Below are positions 1 to 7,668 of a stretch of DNA of 12,973 nucleotides, piece by piece. Numbering within the stretch: position 1 is the first letter of the stretch; each line of letters starts with the position of its first letter. The position numbers were made by a program, and so were the translations under genes. Where the stretch lies: positions 1-12,973 of the forward strand of contig CALALM010000038.1 of assembly GCA_937925565.1 (NCBI GenBank), read 5' to 3'. The stretch comes from an uncultured Centipeda sp. (lineage in GTDB: Bacteria > Bacillota > Negativicutes > Selenomonadales > Selenomonadaceae). Below the pieces are notes generated by a model. That model saw nothing but the letters and a program-made list of their open reading frames with translations. It was not told where the DNA came from and made no database searches.

Positions 1-185
1 GTAAATTTATCGATGATGCGGTGTTTACGGGTCTCTCTAAGATTTTACTGATTCACGGGAAGGGAACGGGTGCTCTGCGGCAGGGCTTGCAGGACTATCT
101 GAAGCACCATCGTTCCGTCCTGACATTTTCATTTGCCGATATTTCCGAAGGCGGAACCGGTGCAACTGTTGTGGAATTGAAGTAA
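1..185 (+). CDS. mutS2: Endonuclease MutS2, C-terminal Smr domain (partial, 5' end outside window)
   Basis: The reading frame begins at base 3 and gives 60 codons before TAA at 183-185. The peptide contains HGKGTGALR, the signature of the Smr (small MutS-related) domain, and ends in [11 protein letters not shown], which is typical of the last strand of MutS2 proteins. MutS2 is an ATPase with a C-terminal Smr nuclease domain. It has been linked to suppression of homologous recombination and, in Bacillus, to rescue of collided ribosomes. Only the Smr end is visible here, so the ATPase and clamp regions cannot be judged. A stand-alone Smr protein is possible but less likely given the C-terminal ending. 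No strong terminator follows; the next gene starts about 160 bp downstream. Confidence 0.85.
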   Translation, partial: KFIDDAVFTGLSKILLIHGKGTGALRQGLQDYLKHHRSVLTFSFADISEGGTGATVVELK

Positions 186-222
186 GCATATGTACAAACC
201 ATTTAATTTTAATAAAATATCC

Positions 223-250
223 TTACAAAATTTCCGGTTTGTGATAAAAT
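223..250 (+). promoter_or_regulatory. Putative sigma-70-type promoter of the pbp-tyrS-yebC block
   Basis: TTACAA at 223-228 and TAAAAT at 245-250 are separated by 16 bp. They lie in an A+T-rich stretch between mutS2 and the PBP gene. Transcription would start near 257 and leave a leader of about 90 nt. The prediction rests only on similarity to the consensus. Confidence 0.45.
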
Positions 251-346
251 AAAGAAATTGGATTATAGGAATCGCTGGTAAAATGAAGTCCGTCAGGTTG
301 CCTACAGACGGGCACAGTGGAGAAAGATTCGGACAGGAAGGTATCT

Positions 347-2440
347 ATGCAGAAAAGCGAAAAGAAAGCGACAAAGAAGTCAAATAAAGGCTCCACTCTT
401 GGAAAAGCAATTCTCGCCGTAGGGCTGATTCTGTTTGTCATGATTATAGGTGTTGGTTGCGGTTTTCTGACGGCAAGCTTGAACACGAGACCGAACTTGG
501 CAGAGGATATTGTTCCGCCGGCATCGTCGCAGATCTATGATATTCATGGAAATGAGATTGCTAATATCCATGCCGCTGAGAACCGTAGACCTGTCAGTAT
601 TAATGAAATTCCCCAAAATCTTCAGAACGCCTTCATTGCAGTCGAGGACAACCGTTTTTATGAACATATCGGGATTGACCCTCGTGGAATTGTGCGTGCT
701 GTCTGGGCGAATATTCGCGGACGTGAAGTCACAGAGGGCGGATCTACCATTACGCAGCAGCTCGCGAAGAACGCGTATCTGACACAAGATCGGACAATGA
801 AACGCAAGATACAGGAAGTATTTCTTGCGCTTCAGCTCGAGCGCCAGTATACGAAGCAGGAAATCCTTGAACTCTATATGAATCAGATCTATTTTGGTCA
901 GGGAGCCTATGGTGTTCAGGCGGCAGCACGCACCTACTTTGGCAAGGATGTCAAGGATCTGACGCTGAATGAATGTGCCATGCTGGCAGGCATTCCGAAA
1001 AGCCCGAACTACTATTCGCCGCTCAATAATATGGAGGTGGCAACACAACGCAAAGCTGTTGTTCTCGACCAGATGGTCAAGTATGGCTACATCAGTGAGG
1101 GGGAGGCAAATGCTGCTAAGAAAGAAGAGCTGGTCCTCGCCAAAACAGTGAACGATGGCGTTATGGGGTCTTCGTATTTTGTCGATTATGTGTTGCAGCA
1201 GCTTGCCGAGCGATATGGAGATGATGCCATCTATAAGGATGGGTTGAAGATTTATACCACCATTGATATGAATCTCCAAACGGCGGCAGAAAATGCCATG
1301 CAGAATCTCCCCACATATTTTACCGATGCGAACGGTATTGTGCAGCCGCAGGGGGCACTCGTTGCCATTGACCCACATACAGGATATATCAAAGCGATGG
1401 TCGGGGGACGCGGAACGGATCAGTTCAATCGTGCCGTACAGGCGGTACGTCAGCCCGGCTCTGCGTTCAAACCGTTCGTCTTTGTTGCGGCGCTTGAGAA
1501 TAAATACACGCCGGACTCTATCATTGATGACAAGCCTCTGAAGGTCGGTGAATGGGAGCCGCAGAATTACAACCGAAATTTCTCAGGAAAGGTGCGTCTG
1601 CGCGATGTTGTACGCTTGTCGCTGAACGTTCCCACGGTTCGGATTGCACAGGATATCGGCATTGACAAGGCAATTTTCTATGCGCAGGAGATGGGGATAT
1701 CGACCTTTGTTCTCGATGGCGCTACGAATGACCGCAATCTTGCTACGGCACTCGGAGGCATGACGCGCGGTGTAACGCCGTTGGAACTCACAAGTGCATA
1801 TGGTACATTTGCAAATCGAGGGATTCATGTGGAGCCGATCGCAATTATTCGCGTTGTCTCACGTACTGGAAAAGTTCTCGAAGAGGCACAACGCAAGGAA
1901 AAAAGTGCGATCTCTGCGGCAAGTGCCGCTACAATGACAGCGATGATGGAGGATGTTATCCGACGCGGTACAGGAACAGGTGCCAACATCGGAAGACCGG
2001 CTGCAGGAAAAACAGGAACAACCAGCGATTATCACGATGCGTGGTTTGTTGGGTACACGCCGGATCTGGTGGCGGGCGTTTGGATTGGAAATGACAGTGT
2101 CAGTGATCTGCACGGCATGGCTGGAGGTGCGACACCCGCTGTTATCTGGCAGGCGTTTATGCTGAAAGCACATGCGGGGCTCCCGGTGCGTCATTTCGAG
2201 GAGGCACCCTCATTTTCAGCCTCCTCGGATGCACCGATTGAAGCTCCGGAGAAAGACAATGGGGGCAAGAGCAAGAAGTCGACTGACGCAAAGGGAACAG
2301 AGGCAGGGAAACTGACGTCTCCTTCCGGCTCCAATAAGACGGAAGGAGACGCTGCCTCATCTGCTCCGCCGCGTGCCACACCTTCTGCTTCTGTGGAAGC
2401 GCCTGAGCCGGGTATGGGCGTAGAAAAAGGACAAAACTGA
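347..2440 (+). CDS. Bifunctional class A penicillin-binding protein (PBP1A type)
   Basis: Builds peptidoglycan on the outer face of the cytoplasmic membrane through glycan-chain polymerisation (GT51) and peptide cross-linking (transpeptidase). The predicted protein has 697 residues: a short Lys-rich cytoplasmic tail, one membrane anchor at about 21-44, then GT51 motifs EDNRFYEH (catalytic Glu about 100), GGSTITQQLAKN (131-142) and the ELYMNQIYFGQGAYG motif (175-189). The transpeptidase has all three motifs: SAFK (nucleophile Ser about 372), SLN (425-427) and KTGT (555-558). The last 80 or so residues are a Ser/Pro/Glu/Lys-rich tail. I chose ATG 347 because AGGAAGG at 335-341 lies five bases upstream. 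An in-frame GTG at 317 would add 10 residues but has no good ribosome site. tyrS follows after 12 nt, so the two are probably cotranscribed. Confidence 0.93.
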   Translation: MQKSEKKATKKSNKGSTLGKAILAVGLILFVMIIGVGCGFLTASLNTRPNLAEDIVPPASSQIYDIHGNEIANIHAAENRRPVSINEIPQNLQNAFIAVEDNRFYEHIGIDPRGIVRAVWANIRGREVTEGGSTITQQLAKNAYLTQDRTMKRKIQEVFLALQLERQYTKQEILELYMNQIYFGQGAYGVQAAARTYFGKDVKDLTLNECAMLAGIPKSPNYYSPLNNMEVATQRKAVVLDQMVKYGYISEGEANAAKKEELVLAKTVNDGVMGSSYFVDYVLQQLAERYGDDAIYKDGLKIYTTIDMNLQTAAENAMQNLPTYFTDANGIVQPQGALVAIDPHTGYIKAMVGGRGTDQFNRAVQAVRQPGSAFKPFVFVAALENKYTPDSIIDDKPLKVGEWEPQNYNRNFSGKVRLRDVVRLSLNVPTVRIAQDIGIDKAIFYAQEMGISTFVLDGATNDRNLATALGGMTRGVTPLELTSAYGTFANRGIHVEPIAIIRVVSRTGKVLEEAQRKEKSAISAASAATMTAMMEDVIRRGTGTGANIGRPAAGKTGTTSDYHDAWFVGYTPDLVAGVWIGNDSVSDLHGMAGGATPAVIWQAFMLKAHAGLPVRHFEEAPSFSASSDAPIEAPEKDNGGKSKKSTDAKGTEAGKLTSPSGSNKTEGDAASSAPPRATPSASVEAPEPGMGVEKGQN

Positions 2441-2452
2441 GAAAGAGGTAGC

Positions 2453-3658
2453 ATGTTGAATGCCATTGATATTCTAAAAGAGCGTGGTTTTCTTGCACAG
2501 TGCACGGATGAAAAAGAGCTACGCGAACTTCTTGGACAGAAAAAAATTTCATTTTATACCGGCTTTGACCCCACGGCAGACAGCCTCCATGCAGGTCATC
2601 TGATTGCACTGATGGCAATGTCTCATATGCAGCGGGCAGGGCACCGTCCCATCTGCCTCATCGGCGGTGGAACCGGTACGGTCGGCGACCCCTCGGGACG
2701 TACAGATATGCGCAAAGTGATGACCGATGAGATCATTCACCACAACTGTGACTGCTTCCGGAAGCAGATTTCCCGGTTCATCGATTTTACGGATGATCGG
2801 GCAGTCATGGTGGATAACGGGGATTGGCTTCGCAAACTTAACTACATTGACCTGCTTCGCGATATTGGCGCGCACTTCACCGTCAATCGTATGCTCGCAG
2901 CCGAGAGCTATAAGCAGCGCTGGGAGAAGGGACTGACCTTCCTCGAGTTCAACTATATGATCATGCAGGCATATGACTTCATGGAGCTCAACAAGAGATA
3001 TGACTGTAAACTCCAAATGGGCGGAGACGACCAGTGGTCGAATATCATTGCCGGCGTAGAGCTTTGTCGCCGCAAAAAGAATATTACGGTGTTCGGACTC
3101 ACAAATAAGCTGCTGACCAAGAGCGATGGAGCGAAAATGGGCAAGACCGCGGGCGGTGCACTCTGGCTCGATGCAGAAAAGACTTCGCCCTATGATTTCT
3201 ATCAGTATTGGCGCAATGTTGATGATGCCGATGTCGAGATCTGTCTGTCCCTCCTCACATATCTTCCGATGGATGAGGTTCGCCGTCTTTCCGTTGCGCA
3301 AGGGCAGGAGATCAACAACTCCAAGGAGATTCTTGCCTACGAGGTGACCAAGATCGTTCACGGAGAACAGGAGGCGCAGAAGGCACAGGAGACAGCGAAG
3401 GCGCTCTTTGGTGGCGGTGCGTCTGCAGAGCTTCCACAGATCCACGTAACGATCGGTGAAAAACTTGTAGATGCGCTCACGCGCGGCGATGTTTTTCCAT
3501 CGAAGGGGGAGGCGCGCCGCCTGATTCAGCAGGGTGGTCTCACACTGAACGATGTACGTCTCACGGACGAGTACTATGTACTGCAGGAGTCTGATTTCCC
3601 TGATGGTACAGCGCTTGTCAAAAAAGGAAAGAAAAAGCACTATCAGCTTGTATATTGA
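2453..3658 (+). CDS. tyrS: Tyrosyl-tRNA synthetase
   Basis: Class I aminoacyl-tRNA synthetase that activates tyrosine with ATP and charges tRNA-Tyr in the cytoplasm. The 401-residue protein matches the usual TyrS length. It has the [17 protein letters not shown] block with HAGH as the HIGH-type motif (46-49), [11 protein letters not shown] in the tyrosine pocket (188-198), KMGKT as the KMSKS-type motif (228-232) and a C-terminal S4 RNA-binding domain (about 335-400). The KMGKT form resembles the KFGKT of Bacillus-type TyrS rather than TyrZ. AGAGGT lies just before the ATG. The gene begins 12 nt after the PBP stop, so there is no room for the T-box leader that often controls tyrS in Firmicutes, and its expression should follow the upstream promoter. 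Confidence 0.96.
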   Translation: MLNAIDILKERGFLAQCTDEKELRELLGQKKISFYTGFDPTADSLHAGHLIALMAMSHMQRAGHRPICLIGGGTGTVGDPSGRTDMRKVMTDEIIHHNCDCFRKQISRFIDFTDDRAVMVDNGDWLRKLNYIDLLRDIGAHFTVNRMLAAESYKQRWEKGLTFLEFNYMIMQAYDFMELNKRYDCKLQMGGDDQWSNIIAGVELCRRKKNITVFGLTNKLLTKSDGAKMGKTAGGALWLDAEKTSPYDFYQYWRNVDDADVEICLSLLTYLPMDEVRRLSVAQGQEINNSKEILAYEVTKIVHGEQEAQKAQETAKALFGGGASAELPQIHVTIGEKLVDALTRGDVFPSKGEARRLIQQGGLTLNDVRLTDEYYVLQESDFPDGTALVKKGKKKHYQLVY

Positions 3659-3699
3659 AAGTTTGCTCCGATTGGAGCGAGAGAGGAAGGAGATTTTCG

Positions 3700-4428
3700 A
3701 TGTCGGGACATTCTAAGTGGGCAAATATCAAACGCAAAAAAGGGGCGAATGATGCCATCCGTGGAAAGATCACCACGAAGATTGGACGCGAAATCACGAT
3801 TGCAGTCCGTATGGGTGGCGGGGATCCCACCGGCAATATGCGCCTAAAACTTGCGCTTTCGAAGGCAAAGGCCAACAATATTCCAAAGGATAATATCAAT
3901 CGTGCCATCCAGAAGGGGCTTGGGGCCACGGAGGGAAGCAATTATGAAGAACTTCTCTATGAGGGGTACGGTCCCGGTGGTACTGCGGTCATGCTCGATA
4001 TACTGACAGATAACCGCAACCGCACGGCGGCAGATGTCCGTCATCTCTTTTCAAAGTATGGCGGGAATCTTGGGCAGGATGGCTGCGTTTCATGGATGTT
4101 TAAGAAAAAAGCTGTCTTTATCGTGGAGCGTGAGGCATTCGACGATGAGGATGCGCTCCTTGAGATTGTGCTGGAGGCCGGTGCTGAGGATATGCGCGCA
4201 GAGGATGATGTCTTCGAGATCATTGCCGAGCCGGATGCGTTCGATGCAATTGAGACGATTCTCGGGGAGAAGGGAATCGAGACGGCTTCTGCTGAGGTGA
4301 CGATGGTTCCTGACACGACCGTTCATCTTGCTGACAAGGATGCCGAAAAAATGCAGACACTAATTGATGCACTCGAGGACAATGATGATGTCCAGAATGT
4401 ATACAGCAATTATGAAATGGACGAATAA
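3700..4428 (+). CDS. YebC/PmpR (TACO1) family protein
   Basis: A 242-residue protein starting MSGHSKWANIKRKK, the hallmark N-terminus of the YebC/TACO1 family. GGDPTGNMRLKLALSKAKANN and the acidic C-terminal half also fit the family. Members were long annotated as DNA-binding regulators (for example beside ruvC, or PmpR in Pseudomonas). More recent work assigns several of them to translation of proline-rich or otherwise stalling sequences. The sequence alone cannot decide between these roles. I chose ATG 3700 because the conserved N-terminus begins there and AGGAAGGAG (3684-3692) stands seven bases upstream. A longer frame from 3655 adds 15 non-conserved residues. It follows tyrS by 41 nt and is followed by an intrinsic terminator, so it ends the first transcription block. 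Confidence 0.94.
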   Translation: MSGHSKWANIKRKKGANDAIRGKITTKIGREITIAVRMGGGDPTGNMRLKLALSKAKANNIPKDNINRAIQKGLGATEGSNYEELLYEGYGPGGTAVMLDILTDNRNRTAADVRHLFSKYGGNLGQDGCVSWMFKKKAVFIVEREAFDDEDALLEIVLEAGAEDMRAEDDVFEIIAEPDAFDAIETILGEKGIETASAEVTMVPDTTVHLADKDAEKMQTLIDALEDNDDVQNVYSNYEMDE

Positions 4429-4445
4429 CGGAGGATCACCGATTG

Positions 4446-4474
4446 AAGTGCAGACGAGTAGTCTGCACTTTTTT
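4446..4474 (+). terminator. Intrinsic terminator between yebC and ruvC
   Basis: AAGTGCAGAC (4446-4455) and GTCTGCACTT (4461-4470) form a perfect 10-bp stem with the five-base loop GAGTA. A run of six T ends at 4474. The element lies 18 nt after the yebC stop and ends 11 nt before the ruvC start, so it could either separate the two genes or attenuate read-through into ruvCAB. Confidence 0.85.
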
Positions 4475-4485
4475 AGGAAAACAAG

Positions 4486-4980
4486 ATGTTAGTACTCGGT
4501 ATCGACCCAGGGACTGCGATCTGTGGCTATGGATTTGTGGAGCAGTCCGGCTCACGTCTGCGTCCATATGTCTATGGGGCAATTACAACGCCATCTAAAA
4601 TGCCGGTAGAAAAGCGCCTCTTGAAAATCTATACAGAACTGGAAGCGCTTATAAAAAAATACGCACCGGATGCGATGGGGGTGGAGCAGCTTTTCTTCAA
4701 TCGGAATGTCACAACGGCGATTCCGGTTGGACAGGCGCGCGGTATTGTTCTCCTCGCGGCGGCAAAGAACAATATCCCGGTTGTGGAACGGACGCCGCTA
4801 CAGGTGAAGCAGTCAGTAACAGGGTACGGAAAGGCAACAAAGGAACAGGTTATCTACATGGTAACAAAACTTTTGAACCTTCCCGCTCCCCCCCATCCGG
4901 ATGATACTGCCGATGCTCTTGCCGTTGCCATCAGCGCTGCGCACTGTGTAGACAGCATCGCATGGCGCAGCCGAATTTAG
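4486..4980 (+). CDS. ruvC: Crossover junction endodeoxyribonuclease RuvC
   Basis: Dimeric endonuclease that cuts Holliday junctions by symmetrical nicking, in concert with RuvAB, to finish homologous recombination and repair. The 164-residue protein has the normal family length. The RNase H-like active site is intact: Asp7 in LGIDPGT, Glu67 in GVEQLFF, and the acidic pair near the C-terminus in HPDDTADALAVA (Asp139/140 and Asp143). The ATG at 4486 is preceded by AGGA (4475-4478), which directly abuts the U-run of the upstream terminator. ruvA starts 16 nt downstream, so ruvC-ruvA-ruvB look like one operon. I saw no clear separate promoter between the terminator and ruvC; transcription may rely on read-through or on a promoter inside yebC. 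Confidence 0.97.
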   Translation: MLVLGIDPGTAICGYGFVEQSGSRLRPYVYGAITTPSKMPVEKRLLKIYTELEALIKKYAPDAMGVEQLFFNRNVTTAIPVGQARGIVLLAAAKNNIPVVERTPLQVKQSVTGYGKATKEQVIYMVTKLLNLPAPPHPDDTADALAVAISAAHCVDSIAWRSRI

Positions 4981-4996
4981 ATATGGGAGCATGGGA

Positions 4997-5599
4997 ATGA
5001 TTGGATTTTTACGAGGGAAAGTATCACATATCTTTTCGGATTATTGTTTTTTGGATATCCATGATGTCGGCTACCGCGTGTTCATCTCTCACCAGACACG
5101 CAATCATATTGTGATCGGTGAAGAAGCCTTTCTCTATACCCATACTCATGTCCGTGAGGATGACATTCTCCTCTATGGATTCTTTTCACAGGAGGAGTAT
5201 GATCTCTTTCAGCATCTGATCGGTATTTCGGGAATCGGACCGAAGGTGGCACAGGGAATTCTCTCGGCAACGACCGCAAATGAGTTCTATCGACTCATTC
5301 ACCGGAAGGATATCAAGGCAATTACAAAGCTTCCGGGCATTGGGAAAAAGACCGCTGAGCGGATTGTTTTGGAGCTCAAGGATAAACTGTCGGAGACTTC
5401 CTTTGACGCGCCCGATATTATGGAGGACGCCGTCAGTATTGTTGACGGCATGGGGGATATGGTTGTGGAGGCGACGGAAGCCCTCCTTAACCTCGGATTT
5501 CAACAAAGTGAGATTCAATCAGTGTTCAAGAAAAGGTCTGATTGGGAAAGTACGGAAGAGATTGTTCGTTATGCTCTGGCAGAGTTACAGCGCTTTTGA
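4997..5599 (+). CDS. ruvA: Holliday junction branch migration protein RuvA
   Basis: Binds four-way DNA junctions as a tetramer and loads the RuvB motor. The 200 residues show the three expected parts: an N-terminal OB-fold starting MIGFLRGKV (1 to about 64), two helix-hairpin-helix motifs (LIGISGIGPKVAQGIL at 74-89 and ITKLPGIGKKTAERIV at 109-124), and the C-terminal RuvB-binding helical domain (EATEALLNLGF, about 158-200). ATG 4997 is preferred: it gives the family-typical N-terminus and sits seven bases after GGGAG (4985-4989). An in-frame ATG at 4991 would add two residues but leaves almost no spacing to that site. ruvB begins 18 nt after the stop. Confidence 0.96.
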   Translation: MIGFLRGKVSHIFSDYCFLDIHDVGYRVFISHQTRNHIVIGEEAFLYTHTHVREDDILLYGFFSQEEYDLFQHLIGISGIGPKVAQGILSATTANEFYRLIHRKDIKAITKLPGIGKKTAERIVLELKDKLSETSFDAPDIMEDAVSIVDGMGDMVVEATEALLNLGFQQSEIQSVFKKRSDWESTEEIVRYALAELQRF

Positions 5600-5617
5600 G
5601 AGAGGAGGGATTCGACG

Positions 5618-6652
5618 TTGGATATATACGAGGATGAGGAGCTTGTTTCCTTTGAGGAACAGACGACGGATGGCTGGCAGTACAGCCTTCGGCCGCGCCG
5701 CTTAAATGAATACATCGGACAGGACAAGGTGAAGTCGAATTTGTCCAAATTCATACAGGCGGCACTCTCGCGCAATGAGTCATTGGATCACGTGCTCCTC
5801 TATGGACCACCAGGACTTGGAAAAACAACGCTGGCAGCAATCATTGCCAATGAGATGGGTGCGAACTTCCGTCAGACATCCGCGCCCGCCATTGAACGGC
5901 AGGGAGATCTTGCCTCATTGCTTACGAACTTACAGGAGCATGATGTCCTGTTTATTGATGAGATTCATCGCCTCTCTCATCATGTTGAGGAGATTCTCTA
6001 TTCGGCGATGGAGGATCACGCCATCGACATCATCATCGGCAAGGGACCCAGTGCAAGATCTCTGCGACTCGACCTTGCACCGTTCACTCTCGTCGGAGCG
6101 ACCACAAAGACGGGAGCACTCTCGGCACCTTTGCGAGATCGTTTTGGTATTCAATCACGTTTGGAATACTATACACCGGATGCACTCCTTCTTATCATTG
6201 AACGTACGGCAGAAATTCTCTCCGTTCGTATTGAGCGTGAGGGAGCATTGGAGATTGCACATCGTTCCCGCGGAACCCCGCGTGTTGCGAACCGTATCCT
6301 AAAACGCGTGCGTGATATTGCACAAGTAGCAGGTGAGAGTATCATATCAAAGACGGTGACGATCGAGGCTCTCGAAGCTCTCGAGGTCGATGAGAAAGGG
6401 CTCGAGAATAAGGATCGTCGTATGCTGGAGGTCATGATTCAAAACTTCTCCGGTGGTCCTGTCGGACTAAAGACCCTTGCGGCGGCACTCAGTGAGATGG
6501 TGGAAACCATCGAGGATGTTTACGAACCCTATCTCATTCAGCTTGGATTTATTGCGCGGACAGCGCGCGGGCGAATTGTGACGCGCGGCGGATATGAACA
6601 TATGGGGATTCCATTTCCACAATATGATGACAGACAAGGAGAGTTGCTCTGA
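5618..6652 (+). CDS. ruvB: Holliday junction branch migration DNA helicase RuvB
   Basis: Hexameric AAA+ ATPase that drives branch migration of Holliday junctions with RuvA. The 344-residue protein contains Walker [10 protein letters not shown] (63-71), Walker [10 protein letters not shown] (111-119), the sensor stretch [10 protein letters not shown] (160-169), the PLRDRFG arginine-finger region (171-177) and a C-terminal winged-helix domain with [18 protein letters not shown] and the family-typical [12 protein letters not shown]. The start is TTG at 5618. AGGAGGG about eight bases upstream supports this non-ATG start, and the residues before the conserved [11 protein letters not shown] are of usual length. 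The stop is followed after a single base by the queH start, which suggests translational coupling. Confidence 0.97.
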   Translation: MDIYEDEELVSFEEQTTDGWQYSLRPRRLNEYIGQDKVKSNLSKFIQAALSRNESLDHVLLYGPPGLGKTTLAAIIANEMGANFRQTSAPAIERQGDLASLLTNLQEHDVLFIDEIHRLSHHVEEILYSAMEDHAIDIIIGKGPSARSLRLDLAPFTLVGATTKTGALSAPLRDRFGIQSRLEYYTPDALLLIIERTAEILSVRIEREGALEIAHRSRGTPRVANRILKRVRDIAQVAGESIISKTVTIEALEALEVDEKGLENKDRRMLEVMIQNFSGGPVGLKTLAAALSEMVETIEDVYEPYLIQLGFIARTARGRIVTRGGYEHMGIPFPQYDDRQGELL

Positions 6653-6653
6653 G

Positions 6654-7250
6654 ATGAATTTGCTCATGCACATGTGCTGTGGACCATGCTCCTGTTATCC
6701 GTTGAAAAAACTTCGTGCGGATGGAATTGAACCCACGGGGTACTTCTTCAATCCGAACATTCATCCCTATAAGGAGTGGGAGGAACGTCTGCAAAATGCA
6801 AGGAAATTTGCGGAGCTTATGGAGATGGCATTCATTGCAGATGAGACGTATGCCATGCGTGACTTTCTGAAAAAGGCTCTTCCGGCAGAGGGTACCAAAA
6901 AGGGGCGTTGTCGTATGTGCTACACATGGCGTCTAGAACAGGCAGCGAAATGCGCAGCGGAACATGGCTTTGACAGTTTTACCTCGACCCTGTTTTACAG
7001 TATTTATCAGCAGCATGATCTCATGCGTTCTATTGCTCAGCACTTTGCAAAAGAATATGGAATTTCATTCTACTATGAGGATTTTCGTGTTGGATGGCAA
7101 GAGGGCATTGATTTGAGCAAGGAACTCGGACTCTATCGGCAGTCCTACTGCGGCTGTGTATTTAGTGAGGAAGAGCGATACAGCCGTGCATTTCGGAAAC
7201 TCCAACGCAAGGAAAACAAAGAGAAAAAACGCCTGTGCCTTATGGCATGA
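6654..7250 (+). CDS. queH: Epoxyqueuosine reductase QueH (DUF208)
   Basis: Catalyses the last step of queuosine synthesis, reducing epoxyqueuosine at tRNA position 34 to queuosine. It is the non-orthologous replacement of the cobalamin-dependent QueG. The 198-residue protein begins MNLLMHMCCGPCSCYP. Its cysteines match the family: Cys8, Cys9 and Cys12 near the N-terminus, CRMC at 86-89 and YCGC at 165-168, which are expected to hold the iron-sulfur and metal site. The QQHDLMRSIA and FYYEDFRVGW stretches are also typical. I chose ATG 6654, one base after the ruvB stop, with AAGGAGAG (6636-6643) upstream; an in-frame upstream ATG at 6594 lies inside ruvB. queA, which makes the substrate, lies about 0.4 kb downstream behind a broken gene. 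The Lys/Arg-rich C-terminal tail looks variable. Confidence 0.92.
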   Translation: MNLLMHMCCGPCSCYPLKKLRADGIEPTGYFFNPNIHPYKEWEERLQNARKFAELMEMAFIADETYAMRDFLKKALPAEGTKKGRCRMCYTWRLEQAAKCAAEHGFDSFTSTLFYSIYQQHDLMRSIAQHFAKEYGISFYYEDFRVGWQEGIDLSKELGLYRQSYCGCVFSEEERYSRAFRKLQRKENKEKKRLCLMA

Positions 7251-7271
7251 TCAGCGAAAGAGGAGTTTCCA

Positions 7272-7646
7272 ATGAATCGTTATCTTTGTGCAGAAAATTG
7301 AGGCTGGTGGAAAAACACTTGGCACACTTAAAGAGTTGCGCCTTTCTCCTCTAACTGTGGGAAAAGGAAGCGAAGATCGTACCCCCTCCGGACATGTTCG
7401 CTCGATGGAATTCATTGGGACAAAGGGGCGCATCATATTGACCGGGAATGAACTTCGCTCCATGTTTTCTCTGCCGAGCACATTATTCAATGTGAGCGCA
7501 AGTAAATCCTCTGTTGTCTTCAATGGATACGGTTCCGGTCATGGTCTTGGCTTATCCCAATGGGGTGCAAAGGCTCTTGCAGATCAGGGAAAAACTACAA
7601 GGATATTCTCTTTCATTATTACACAGGCGTAACACTTAAAAAATGA
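7272..7646 (+). pseudogene. spoIID: Remnant of a SpoIID/LytB-domain gene (N-terminally deleted and frameshifted)
   Basis: A good ribosome site (AGGAG, 7261-7265) precedes ATG 7272, but that frame stops after nine codons (MNRYLCAEN). A second frame, open from about GTG 7288, reads as the interior and C-terminal part of SpoIID: LKELRLSPLTVGKG, GTKGRIILTGNELRSMFSLPS and the diagnostic GHGLGLSQWGAKAL. At the A5 run 7590-7594 the homology moves to the -1 frame, giving GKNYKDILFHYYTGVTLKK and a stop at 7644-7646; without a shift the frame stops at 7630-7632. SpoIID is a peptidoglycan lytic transglycosylase of spore engulfment, and its catalytic Glu lies in the N-terminal part missing here. The remnant should therefore be inactive. 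A short expressed domain or programmed frameshifting is possible but less likely. Confidence 0.8.
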
Positions 7647-7668
7647 TACTAGGCAAGGTGCAATCTCG

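Noticed and set aside
380..1378. 332-codon open frame on the - strand opposite the PBP gene
   Set aside because: It lies wholly inside a well-supported gene on the other strand and shows no recognisable protein features. It reads as a codon-usage shadow.
2549..3640. 363-codon open frame on the - strand opposite tyrS
   Set aside because: Fully antisense to a conserved synthetase and without recognisable motifs; explained by the codon pattern of tyrS.
3665..3678. GCTCC-GATT-GGAGC hairpin between tyrS and yebC
   Set aside because: Only five pairs and no T-run follows, so it is not a credible terminator; it may be chance.
3655..3699. Upstream extension of the yebC frame by 15 codons
   Set aside because: The family N-terminus MSGHSKW and the AGGAAGGAG ribosome site fix the start at 3700; the extension overlaps the end of tyrS.
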